Source: an uncultured Bacteriovoracaceae bacterium
GTDB taxonomy: Bacteria; Bdellovibrionota; Bacteriovoracia; Bacteriovoracales; Bacteriovoracaceae
Length of the DNA stretch: 16,118 bases
Direction: 5' to 3'
Assembly (NCBI GenBank): GCA_937952395.1
Contig: CALFYV010000381.1
Location: 1-16,118 of the forward strand
Below, one piece after another: positions 8,701 through 14,808 of the stretch. The notes below the pieces were generated by a model. The model searched no databases, had not been told where the DNA came from, and was given only the letters and a program-made list of their open reading frames with translations. Each line of letters begins with the position of its first letter. Position 1 is the first letter of the stretch. The translations under genes were made by a program, and so were the position numbers.

Positions 8701-9151
8701 ATAACCTATAAACTCTTCCTGTAGTTAAAACGCCCCACTTATTTTTTGAACCATCTCCAAGATATCGGAATAATTCTTCAACAGCGGTTTCCTTTCTATT
8801 AAGCGCTTTATTTTTTATTGAACCAGTTATTGTTTCAACATCTAAATCATCTGGGTAATTTTTTACTTCAACAACTACATCCTGATAAAAAATATCACCT
8901 TGACTATTTTTAGGTAGATGTGACAAAACTCCAGATAATAGATTCTTTGCAATTTTATGCCTTAATCTTTCTTCACTAATTTTTGTATTGATAATAAATT
9001 TTTTTAATTCAATTGCTTCTTGAAAAGTATTTTCAAATTTCTCATTTCTATATGAGTCAATCAGTGAGGTAACTTCTTTACGAGAAAAAAGTCCTCCAAA
9101 AATGATAAATGGATCATGTGTTTTATCGTTGATTATTGGACTAGCTTGCAC
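5759..9151 (-). CDS. Type IIG-like restriction-modification protein (N6-adenine DNA methyltransferase with nuclease-like N-terminus)
   Basis: A 1130-residue protein starting at GTG. Residues 80-100 contain IFYQDVVVEVK (Asp91, Glu95, Lys97), a PD-(D/E)XK-type cleavage motif. A helical section follows. A gamma-class amino-methyltransferase core comes next: AYYTPYIIGRKIA (349-361, motif X region), DIACGSGQLL (385-394, SAM-binding motif I) and NPPW (489-492, catalytic motif IV). The stretch from about 620 to 900 is the likely target-recognition region. From about 945 a compact segment (GRVKYAKVLYL, then AAGPYNEKDL) resembles a Panacea/SocA-type domain, and the last 70 residues look like a winged helix. 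It should methylate adenine in host DNA and cut, or help cut, unmodified DNA. AAGGAG (complement of 9156-9161) lies 4 bases before the GTG, supporting that start inside the upstream gene's end. The target sequence cannot be inferred. Confidence 0.85.
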   Translation of the reverse strand: MQASPIINDKTHDPFIIFGGLFSRKEVTSLIDSYRNEKFENTFQEAIELKKFIINTKISEERLRHKIAKNLLSGVLSHLPKNSQGDIFYQDVVVEVKNYPDDLDVETITGSIKNKALNRKETAVEELFRYLGDGSKNKWGVLTTGRVYRLYHFSSSDQYIEFDLFDILDSGSINHFLLLKALLMDSELRNDLFEKTKKIREIQARNSLFSQLEKVLTSSERSDRSKAYASIVTFLTYVSIRYLEDVGVLPILSSEYRNYSLKDADNYSAENLKNSLSSFVSGKWFNGNKQSLLSKEEQEAIDLKLRDEKFVSRMIKVINEYQNFDYSDIFIDHLGGIYQEIVNKNSEGAYYTPYIIGRKIAAYLKGINENKKIHFEENVSKVIVDIACGSGQLLRALVPYSHLFFKDKKGFLGKNSLRRKLISRLVGIDKDPNSVFICKISLGLFGAEVGLGLSMPRLVKEEDTLEAFCNSRSNFLEIDRKDIFSIVTNPPWESLDFDVSMLYRKLTGNKLPKKSSNSIEAKELRKDFDLWEKNNTKLIELEQKRIDNTKELCEKVSAEHSDYFSGKKNTALYFFFIIQKIIEQSKGTYVVVMPDRFFVGESAPIRDKLFHEFDGYIPFQNCGSIFDGVDKGTRFGIVFGRNKTKKDYGSLYLQIPIIEDLVPKEFITYKIDKSDLMYDQNTILPFFQNVEECSLFNSWFANRTVIDSWSQGRLNLGSRSNSGDYKVGKSGQYKYKVVKSNGRTTSDFEQFAGKLNISFGASIDRVDERLENHYNSKKIIVPNVKRNGIRKVLASIESNCIVEHAYNFNTDLTEKELPLIRSFSYNSLVNCLAGSYNINASLQNQLGLPMFESDEKRVFVYEVELLKSLSFSESDAINILFKSILVKYPKQVKETAIRELQDSYGECMRHMDLSYDEDYRAIISQTELFDTHKAKVLDFEKSKKLSGYIISTLKNDKNFGRVKYAKVLYLTQHLSELDLGIDWQRKAAGPYNEKDLKKIEKTLSHEFGIESEIKKVDGNRYIKYKTTQNLKSKEFISDLEKEKQSIIERWVEWFKPFNTDKMELIATIYAAWNDLLLKGESVTMRKIINEVRNNWAPSKKKYSENRIRTEVNFMKENDIVPRGFGYSTIA

Positions 9152-9398
9152 GTGACTCCTTCTCTCTAACTCGCCCTTTAACAGACGCTTTATCTACTTC
9201 AACTATATTTTTGGCCCTAAAAGTATCGAACAAAAGCTCCCTGCTTTTCGAAAACTTTACTTGCAAGCCTGCCGAAATTGTTTTGTAGTCACATTGATTT
9301 TTTATTTCTTGATAAGTGAAAAAGAATCTTTCACCTTTTGAACACTCAATTTCCCCATAACCTTTACGGTCATTAAACCAAAGAATCCTTCCCTGCAT
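9141..9398 (-). CDS. Cold-shock-domain nucleic-acid-binding protein
   Basis: An 85-residue protein. Residues 1-66 follow the cold-shock fold: GRILWFNDRKGYGEIE contains the RNP1-like K-G-Y-G core, ERFFFTYQEI matches the RNP2-like F-F-F strand, and SAGLQVKFS fits the later beta-strands. The C-terminal 20 residues are highly charged. Such proteins bind single-stranded RNA or DNA. The gene leads the restriction-modification operon and its last 11 bases overlap the methyltransferase start. This placement suggests a role in that system, for example as a controller of expression or an RNA chaperone, but that is inference. AGGATGG lies just upstream of the ATG and serves as a plausible ribosome-binding site. 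Confidence 0.75.
   Translation of the reverse strand: MQGRILWFNDRKGYGEIECSKGERFFFTYQEIKNQCDYKTISAGLQVKFSKSRELLFDTFRAKNIVEVDKASVKGRVREKESRAS
9156..9161 (-). promoter_or_regulatory. Ribosome-binding site deciding the GTG start of the methyltransferase
   Basis: On the minus strand AAGGAG is followed by TCAC and GTG (9151-9149). It lies inside the coding sequence of the cold-shock gene, so the downstream protein initiates there by coupling or independent entry. Confidence 0.7.
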
Positions 9399-9428
9399 AA
9401 AATATCCATCCTAGATAAAAAGCGGCTT

Positions 9429-9457
9429 ACTATAATTTTAATTGAACTTATTGAAAA
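9429..9457 (-). promoter_or_regulatory. Possible promoter of the cold-shock / restriction-modification operon
   Basis: On the minus strand TTTTCA (9452-9457) and TATAGT (9429-9434) are spaced by 17 bases, about 30 bases upstream of the ATG at 9398. The -10 is good and the -35 is weak. Confidence 0.33.
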
Positions 9458-9574
9458 AATAGTCAGGGAAAATGCTTCCTAACAGCTCGTAATAATTCAT
9501 AAAATAGGTTGTAAAAAGGATTTAAATAGTATTTTGTCTCTCCAAAAATTAGACTGATTTAATATATTATCTGA

Positions 9575-9612
9575 GAACTTTGCTGGTTAGTAGGAACTTT
9601 GCTGGTTAGTAG
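9575..9612. repeat. Perfect 19-bp tandem duplication
   Basis: GAACTTTGCTGGTTAGTAG occurs twice without spacer (9575-9593 and 9594-9612). It lies in a gene-free stretch directly beside two hairpins and the 3' end of the small peptide gene. It may be a replication-slippage product, a binding-site pair or part of a repeat element; there is no direct indication of function. Confidence 0.9.
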
Positions 9613-9613
9613 C

Positions 9614-9648
9614 GAGCCATGTAAACCGACTACGTCGGGTTTACGCTC
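9614..9648. repeat. Stem-loop 1 (REP-like)
   Basis: GAGC (9614-9617) pairs with GCTC (9645-9648), GTAAACC (9621-9627) with GGTTTAC (9638-9644), and GAC (9628-9630) with GTC (9634-9636) around TAC, with one bulged G and a 3-base bulge. No T-run follows on either strand, so it is not a standard intrinsic terminator. Confidence 0.7.
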
Positions 9649-9653
9649 TAAAG

Positions 9654-9680
9654 CTAAATGCTCACTTCGTTCGCATTTAG
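9654..9680. repeat. Stem-loop 2 overlapping the small gene's stop codon
   Basis: CTAAATGC (9654-9661) pairs perfectly with GCATTTAG (9673-9680) around an 11-base loop. Read on the minus strand it begins at the stop codon of the 29-codon gene (9677-9679), so it would form at the 3' end of that message, followed by stem-loop 1. It may protect or end the transcript or be a repeat element. Confidence 0.65.
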
Positions 9681-9766
9681 AATAGGGCCATTGCCAGCTT
9701 AAAAAGCCGATAAATCATGACAGCTATTTGAAGTATTTGGAAAATGGATTTGAGCTTTTTTTTCAT
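9677..9766 (-). CDS. Small hydrophobic/amphipathic peptide, 29 residues, unknown function
   Basis: ATG at 9766 to TAA at 9679-9677. The Shine-Dalgarno site is excellent: GAGGGAGG on the minus strand (core complementary to 9772-9777) with 5 bases to the ATG. The peptide starts MKKKLKSIF and then continues with mostly Ile, Leu, Val, Met, Phe and Ala with one Arg and one Lys, ending in MALF. It would be a positively headed, membrane-associating helix. Size and composition fit a small membrane protein or type I toxin-like peptide. The gene lies 59 bases downstream of the type IV toxin gene on the same strand, and a small inverted repeat and two stem-loops flank it. I do not recognise a family. 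The strong ribosome-binding site and composition are the evidence; conservation is untested. Confidence 0.5.
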   Translation of the reverse strand: MKKKLKSIFQILQIAVMIYRLFKLAMALF

Positions 9767-9780
9767 AAGCACCTCCCTCA

Positions 9781-9792
9781 CCCTGACAAGGG
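9781..9792. repeat. Short inverted repeat upstream of the small gene
   Basis: CCCT (9781-9784) and AGGG (9789-9792) form a 4-bp stem with a 4-base loop, immediately upstream of the Shine-Dalgarno site of the 29-codon gene. It could affect access to that site; it is too short to be sure. Confidence 0.25.
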
Positions 9793-9825
9793 AATGGGGA
9801 GTTGGTTTTGAAAAAAATTTAAATC

Positions 9826-10569
9826 TTAATCACGAAATACATTATTTAAGATCTCAAGAGCGTCATCTTTTGAAATGGTATCTCCAACAACTTGTTTCAT
9901 TTCTTTGGAAGAAATTTCACTAATGGCCTGATACATTTTTTCAAAATCTAACTTTGGTTGTCCTGAAATTTTGAATTTTTTATCTTCAAGTACTGGAGTT
10001 AAACGAAGCACATCTTTTAAATGTTTTTTCACTTTTTTTGCTTCTTCTCCACGCTCTTCCAGTTCTCTAAAGGCACGAGACTTTAAACAAATATTCGCAT
10101 ATGGGTTAATAATCGAATAACCATTGTCACTTTTTGTTGAATTATTTTTTATCAAATTAAAATATTCTTCATCTAATAAAATGGCGGATAATTGGGCTTC
10201 ATCATCATTTTGAACTGGAATAATGTATTGCCCTTCTTTGAGTTTGATATCACTATCAACCTTGGCAAAGATTTCAATTATTTCAGGGAATGCCTTATCA
10301 CGAGGCCTTGAAAAGCGATAATATCTTGGTGAATCATCAGTTCTCTCTTTTGATTCATATTTTCCTAAGGCCACATATTCGCTAATCTTTTTATTGAGTT
10401 CGTTTGAATCATTTGTGAATAATACCATATCGATATCTTTGGTAGCTCTAAACTCTAATCCTTCGTCTTCTAAATAAGCTGCTGCTGCACCACCACCAAT
10501 GATGACATAATTATCTTCAAACTCTTTGAAGAAATCTGAAAAGTGCTGTAATCCTCTTGGAAGTGCCAT
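9826..10569 (-). CDS. AbiEii-like nucleotidyltransferase, toxin of a type IV toxin-antitoxin system
   Basis: A 247-residue protein. VIIGGGAAAAYLE (22-34) followed by RATKDIDMVL (41-50) is the DNA polymerase beta-type nucleotidyltransferase signature, with metal-binding Asp45 and Asp47. A downstream acidic strand EIIEIFAKVD may supply the third carboxylate. The helical C-terminal half contains KSRAFRELEERG, as in AbiEii/AbiGii toxins, which transfer nucleotides onto RNA such as tRNA acceptor ends and cause growth arrest during phage infection. It lies 7 bases after the putative antitoxin gene and is co-transcribed with it. AGG lies 6 bases before the ATG. Generic nucleotidyltransferase roles (MNT-type with a HEPN partner) are less likely because the neighbour is an AbiEi-like winged-helix protein. 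Confidence 0.78.
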   Translation of the reverse strand: MALPRGLQHFSDFFKEFEDNYVIIGGGAAAAYLEDEGLEFRATKDIDMVLFTNDSNELNKKISEYVALGKYESKERTDDSPRYYRFSRPRDKAFPEIIEIFAKVDSDIKLKEGQYIIPVQNDDEAQLSAILLDEEYFNLIKNNSTKSDNGYSIINPYANICLKSRAFRELEERGEEAKKVKKHLKDVLRLTPVLEDKKFKISGQPKLDFEKMYQAISEISSKEMKQVVGDTISKDDALEILNNVFRD

Positions 10570-10576
10570 ATTTTAC

Positions 10577-11566
10577 CTAAACCTTTAAGCCTATTTTATT
10601 AAGCATTTGTTCTAAAGAAATCAATATTCTTTCGTCAGTTTCTCCCCGTAAAAGAAAATATAATTCAATTGGGTTGAGATACTTTTTATCAATTGCAAAT
10701 AACTCAGGAGGCTCTTTTAGTATATCAAATATAAATTCTTTCTCATGAGTATGCCCTAATGATTGTTTGAGATTATCTAATTTCTTAAACTCTTTTGTTG
10801 TGATTCCAATATGCTTAACTTTAGGTTCTACTAAATCAGAATAATGGGCCAAGGCTGACTCACCAGAGATAATAAAGGAACGATTATCCTTGCTATGACC
10901 TTTTACCTTTTTAAAAAATCTTTTCACATGCATCTCTTTTAACAGATCCCAAACCTCTAGCTTATCTTGAAACATGACTAGACGATTTGGGCCACTTCCT
11001 TTTGCTTCCATAAAACCACAATCAATTAAATGATTCACAACTTGAGAAAGCTTGGCCTTAGAACAAGTATAATTATTCTTTGCAAGAATATGCTCAATCT
11101 GATTTAAATTAAACTCTTCTCGTTCAATAAATCCTGTTAAGTACCCAGCGACAAGCTTTAGCTCTAAAGGGGCGATTTCACTATCTAATTGCTCATTTTT
11201 GTTCATCTCGGGTGCTTTATAATCAAAAAGCTTTAGGCCCAACATAGGTGCAAAGATGGATTTATCCTTATAAACAAATGGGACATTATTTTTTACAAAT
11301 AAAGAGCGAAATTTGGTATTCACATCATCAGCAACAAACAAAGTTATTCCTCTCATTCTTTTCTCTACTTGGGCCACAATATTTACAATCTGCTCAAAGG
11401 GCAGATCCTTTTTGGGCCTAACTAGATAGAGCTGGGTTTCTCCTCTTACTCTTAAAGTGAAAATATCTACTGCTTTTACTATCCATACAGGAAGATTCTC
11501 CCCACTCAAATGTTGAATAGTGCTGCCTGCTCCAAGAATTTCATAAATAAGCTCTGTTGCCATCAT
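10577..11566 (-). CDS. AbiEi-like winged-helix antitoxin/regulator of the type IV system
   Basis: A 329-residue protein. Residues 1-118 form an alpha/beta domain of unknown type. About 133-200 is a winged helix (hydrophobic helices, NLNQIEHILAKNNYTCSKAK, then SGPNRLVMF as the wing). The C-terminal part from 228 (FIISGESALAHYSDLVEP, then KHIGIT) resembles the antitoxin domain of AbiEi proteins, which counter the nucleotidyltransferase toxin and repress their own operon. Antitoxin first and toxin second, with a 7-base gap, is the standard order. Two ATGs stand in tandem (11566 and 11563) and no Shine-Dalgarno is visible. A candidate operator (11623-11646) lies in the divergent promoter region. 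It is larger than simple AbiEi antitoxins because of the extra N-terminal domain. Confidence 0.68.
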   Translation of the reverse strand: MMATELIYEILGAGSTIQHLSGENLPVWIVKAVDIFTLRVRGETQLYLVRPKKDLPFEQIVNIVAQVEKRMRGITLFVADDVNTKFRSLFVKNNVPFVYKDKSIFAPMLGLKLFDYKAPEMNKNEQLDSEIAPLELKLVAGYLTGFIEREEFNLNQIEHILAKNNYTCSKAKLSQVVNHLIDCGFMEAKGSGPNRLVMFQDKLEVWDLLKEMHVKRFFKKVKGHSKDNRSFIISGESALAHYSDLVEPKVKHIGITTKEFKKLDNLKQSLGHTHEKEFIFDILKEPPELFAIDKKYLNPIELYFLLRGETDERILISLEQMLNKIGLKV

Positions 11567-11622
11567 TTATTAATAATATCATATATTTATATATTTACAA
11601 AGGCATATTCATTTTTTTATAA

Positions 11623-11646
11623 ATATACAGTTGTAAAATTGTATAT
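11623..11646. promoter_or_regulatory. Candidate operator: inverted repeat ATATACA-N10-TGTATAT
   Basis: Perfect 7-bp arms (11623-11629 and 11640-11646) with centres about 17 bases apart, in the 221-bp region between the antitoxin and helicase genes. AbiEi-type antitoxins bind inverted repeats to repress their own promoter, so this is a reasonable site. The region is very AT-rich, which lowers certainty. Confidence 0.42.
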
Positions 11647-11710
11647 ACTTGAAATTATTGCACAAATCTATTTTTGCCCTATATGTAATTTCAATGAGTT
11701 ATGGGTTTAT

Positions 11711-11739
11711 GGATGTTTTGCGGATGTTTTAGAGCATCC
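11711..11739. repeat. Direct repeat and small hairpin upstream of the helicase
   Basis: GGATGTTTT occurs twice (11711-11719 and 11722-11730), and GGATG (11722-11726) pairs with CATCC (11735-11739). It lies about 50 bases before the helicase ATG and could be a regulatory site for that gene. Confidence 0.35.
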
Positions 11740-11787
11740 CCTACAGATTTTACCAAAATTATCAATAAGTGATATTTTATAAAGGTT

Positions 11788-14649
11788 ATGAAACAAAATG
11801 ATGCCAAATTTGTGGCCAGCACAATTGCTGGCTTTTTAATTAGAACTACTTTCTTGTTCAATGGAACGACTAAAAATAAATTATTTTTCCGCAAGAAATC
11901 TCTACAAAAATATCTTAAAGAAGTTTACTTAGAAAACTTCGCAGACACACTTGTTGAGAACACCCTCGCTGAGGCCAAGTCAAAGCTTAAGCCAGGAAAC
12001 TATATACGCCTGAATCATGAAATAAATTTTCCTCAACTAATCAAAGATCTTATGACGTTTGAAGAGAACTATTTGGGTAATACCAAAAAATATTCTTTAT
12101 TTGTTAAAGAGACCATTAATTCACATATTTCTGAAATAAATAAAAACACCAAAGAGTTACAACTTCAAACTTATAAAGACTTCTTTGATAGTGTGGAAGG
12201 TAATCCTCTTACTCTGGCCCAAAGAGAGGCCAGTATTTCAGATGAGTGCAATACTTTAGTTCTTGCTGGAGCTGGCTCAGGAAAAACGAGTGTCATGGTG
12301 GCCAGAATTGGCTACCTCATTAAAGCAGGGCTTGTAACTCCAGATGAAGTTTTAGTCCTGGCCTTTAATACTGATGCCGCTCAAGAATTAAAAGAAAGAG
12401 TTAATGAAAAATTGTCTGATATTCCAGAAATTGATAACTGCCATATAAGTACATTTCATAGCTTAGGGAAAATGATTTATGACAAGGTTAATGGAAATAA
12501 TCTAAGTGTTGCCAGTCATTGTAATGATGATGTTTTGTATATCTCAATAATAGAAGACCTTATAAACGATTCTCTTCTCGAACCTCAGTTTCATACTGCC
12601 TTTTTAGAAATGTATAATGCTCTTTATTATCCAGAACCAAATTATGAACAGATTAATTCTCAAGAGGATTACGATATTTACATCAACAACATTGGGTTAA
12701 GAAGTTTAAAGGGTGATCTTCTTAAAGGTTTTGGAGAAATTGAAATTGCGAACTATCTGCACTTAAATGGTATTTCTTATCAATATGAACCCAATTATTC
12801 AAAGCTAACAGGTATTAATTTAGAATTTAACTATAGTCCAGATTTTTATATTCAAGAAAAAGAATTGTTCTTAGAGCATTTTGGTATTGATAGAGAAGGA
12901 AATACTCGCTCGGATATCAACAAAGAAAAATATCTTCAAGAAATTGAGAGTAAAAGAAAACTTCATCGAGATAATAAAACCAAACTTATTGAAAGTTTTC
13001 ATTATGAGTTCATAGAAGGTTCTTTAATAGAAAATTTAGAAAAGAAACTTAAAGATAATGACGTAAGCTTCAACCCTATTCCTCTAGAAGATTTATTTAA
13101 GGCCATCAATGAGCTTGAGAAGAGAACAGATATCGGAACCGAGATAGCGAATACAATAAAAAAGATAAGAACTAATGATCTCACAAAAGAAGACTTTGAA
13201 AAAAAGCTGAATACACAATTCAATCAGTATCTTAGTAAAAAAATCGTTTTTGTCGTTACTTCGATTTTAGATAAGTACAACGAATATCTGAAATCAAAAG
13301 ATGAGTACACCTTTGAGGATATGATTAACCAATCTTCAAAATTAGTAGAAACTAAAGCTTATGTTCCTCGATGGAAGTATATTCTTGTTGATGAATTTCA
13401 GGATATTTCCCCTAAAAGAGCTGAGTTAATAATCAACATTAGAGATGCTCAAAAAGATGCATCCTTATTTTGCGTTGGAGATGACTGGCAGGCCATTAAT
13501 GGATTTTCCGGCTCTGAATTAACTTACACTGTTGATTTTGAAAACAAAGTGGGAAAGTGTGAAACAATACTTCTTGATAAAACATTTCGCTTTGATAATC
13601 AGCTTAGCAATCTAAGTAGTAAATTCATTATGCAAAATCCTCTTCAATACAAGAAGGATATATCGACACTTGTTCAATCGGACAAACCATCTGTCATTCT
13701 CCATTCAATTGAGAATGAAGATTACATGCCAAAGATAAAAGAAATTCTAGCAAATTTACCGAAAGGATCATCTGTTCTCCTATTAGATCGAAATAAACTT
13801 GGTTTCAATGTAAAGAGGGAACAGTTAAAAGAATTCAAAGAACAATATGATATTTCCATCATGAGAATGCACAGTTCAAAAGGCCTAGAAGCTGATTATG
13901 CTATAATATTTGAAGTCACTTCAAAAGTAAGTGGAATACCATCCCTAATAAAAAATACAAAAATTACGAAAGCTCTGTTACCCACTTTTGATAATTATAA
14001 ATATTCTGAAGAGAGAAGACTTTTTTATGTGGCCTTAACTAGAGCAAAAAAGGAATGCTTTATCATCACTGAGTATTATGGCCCTTCAACATTTGTTTTT
14101 GAACTAATTGATAATGGTTACAATATTGATACTTCTTCAGTGGAAATGGATAAATTTTATAGACCTAAACCCTGCCACAGATGCAATTCCGATTTAAAAA
14201 AGCTCATCAGTAAAGCAAAAAAAATTTACTACAAATGTTCAGATGATGAATATTGCGATGTTATTTATTATTCGTGTATCAAGTGTGACTCACCAATTAA
14301 ACCAAATGGAAAATACTATGGATGCTCTAATCCCAATTGCAGCTTTGGCGACATAAATAATATATGTGGATGCTGTAACTATGGCATTGTTATTCCTGGA
14401 ATTTCTAAAACTGGAAATCATTATGCCAGATGTTGCTATGAAGAGTGCAAAAACCCTTTTCAAAATAAATGTAAATATTGTGATGTTGTATTTAAAAATG
14501 AAAACTATAAATGCCAAAACTCTAAATGCTTTGCTAGCAATTGGAAGTGTATAAAATGTGGCTCCTACATAAGAAAAGTTTCTGGCAAACATGGTGAATT
14601 TTATTCATGCACAAAAAAAAGTTGTAACTGGACACAAACAAAACTTTAA
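11788..14649 (+). CDS. UvrD/Rep-like SF1A helicase with embedded PD-(D/E)XK-like domain and cysteine-rich zinc-ribbon tail
   Basis: A 953-residue protein. All main SF1A motifs are present: Walker A AGAGSGKT (160-167), Walker B DEFQD (535-539), motif III GDDWQAI (564-570), motif IV TFR (599-601), motif V HSSKGLEAD (695-703) and motif VI YVALTRAK (747-754). Between the helicase lobes, residues about 316-400 form an inserted segment (EIEIANYL, YSPDFYI with Asp352, FLEHFGID with Glu363) that resembles a PD-(D/E)XK nuclease active site. From residue 796 there are many paired cysteines (CHRC, CIKC, CKYC, CQNSKC, CTKKSC), probably four or more topoisomerase-type zinc ribbons for DNA binding. It likely unwinds and perhaps cuts DNA, in defence or element maintenance. 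The ribosome-binding site is weak (AAAGG only 2 bases before the ATG). It diverges from the type IV TA pair. Confidence 0.85.
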   Translation: MKQNDAKFVASTIAGFLIRTTFLFNGTTKNKLFFRKKSLQKYLKEVYLENFADTLVENTLAEAKSKLKPGNYIRLNHEINFPQLIKDLMTFEENYLGNTKKYSLFVKETINSHISEINKNTKELQLQTYKDFFDSVEGNPLTLAQREASISDECNTLVLAGAGSGKTSVMVARIGYLIKAGLVTPDEVLVLAFNTDAAQELKERVNEKLSDIPEIDNCHISTFHSLGKMIYDKVNGNNLSVASHCNDDVLYISIIEDLINDSLLEPQFHTAFLEMYNALYYPEPNYEQINSQEDYDIYINNIGLRSLKGDLLKGFGEIEIANYLHLNGISYQYEPNYSKLTGINLEFNYSPDFYIQEKELFLEHFGIDREGNTRSDINKEKYLQEIESKRKLHRDNKTKLIESFHYEFIEGSLIENLEKKLKDNDVSFNPIPLEDLFKAINELEKRTDIGTEIANTIKKIRTNDLTKEDFEKKLNTQFNQYLSKKIVFVVTSILDKYNEYLKSKDEYTFEDMINQSSKLVETKAYVPRWKYILVDEFQDISPKRAELIINIRDAQKDASLFCVGDDWQAINGFSGSELTYTVDFENKVGKCETILLDKTFRFDNQLSNLSSKFIMQNPLQYKKDISTLVQSDKPSVILHSIENEDYMPKIKEILANLPKGSSVLLLDRNKLGFNVKREQLKEFKEQYDISIMRMHSSKGLEADYAIIFEVTSKVSGIPSLIKNTKITKALLPTFDNYKYSEERRLFYVALTRAKKECFIITEYYGPSTFVFELIDNGYNIDTSSVEMDKFYRPKPCHRCNSDLKKLISKAKKIYYKCSDDEYCDVIYYSCIKCDSPIKPNGKYYGCSNPNCSFGDINNICGCCNYGIVIPGISKTGNHYARCCYEECKNPFQNKCKYCDVVFKNENYKCQNSKCFASNWKCIKCGSYIRKVSGKHGEFYSCTKKSCNWTQTKL

Positions 14650-14808
14650 AATCTTATTTTCTTTTTAATATCAAATGCTTAAAAACTGTAAGAGAAAGTT
14701 AGACTTTTATTTTTTACTCTGTGAATTTGGTTTGATAAAGTCGATGGCTTTTTGTGCTTTGTTGGTTGGTCGCCGGCTTTGCACTGTAACCCAAAAGAGG
14801 AGTCGCCT
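14650..14808 (+). other. Leader of the mobilization genes, possible oriT region
   Basis: 159 bases between the helicase stop and the favoured mobC start. The right half is less AT-rich than its surroundings (GTTGGTTGGTCGCCGGC near 14761). A short AT-rich stem-loop, AAAGT-TAG-ACTTT (14695-14707), followed by T-rich sequence may weakly terminate helicase transcription. In mobC-relaxase operons the origin of transfer commonly lies directly upstream of mobC, which is the basis for the suggestion. I cannot identify a nic site. Confidence 0.3.

Noticed and set aside
9614..9680. Intrinsic terminators or a CRISPR-like array
   Set aside because: The hairpins have no following T-run on either strand, and the 19-mer repeats abut without spacers, so neither reading fits.
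9826..11566. MNT-HEPN toxin-antitoxin pair
   Set aside because: The partner of the nucleotidyltransferase has a winged helix and an AbiEi-like C-terminal part, and no HEPN R-x4-6-H motif was seen, so the type IV AbiE-like reading fits better.
11510..11782. 90-codon plus-strand frame across the antitoxin start and control region
   Set aside because: Very rich in Ile, Tyr, Phe and Cys from AT-rich intergenic DNA, it overlaps the antitoxin start antisense and lacks a convincing ribosome-binding site.
14290..14592. 100-codon minus-strand frame
   Set aside because: Antisense to the cysteine-rich tail of the helicase; the paired-cysteine pattern on the plus strand is clearly the coding one.
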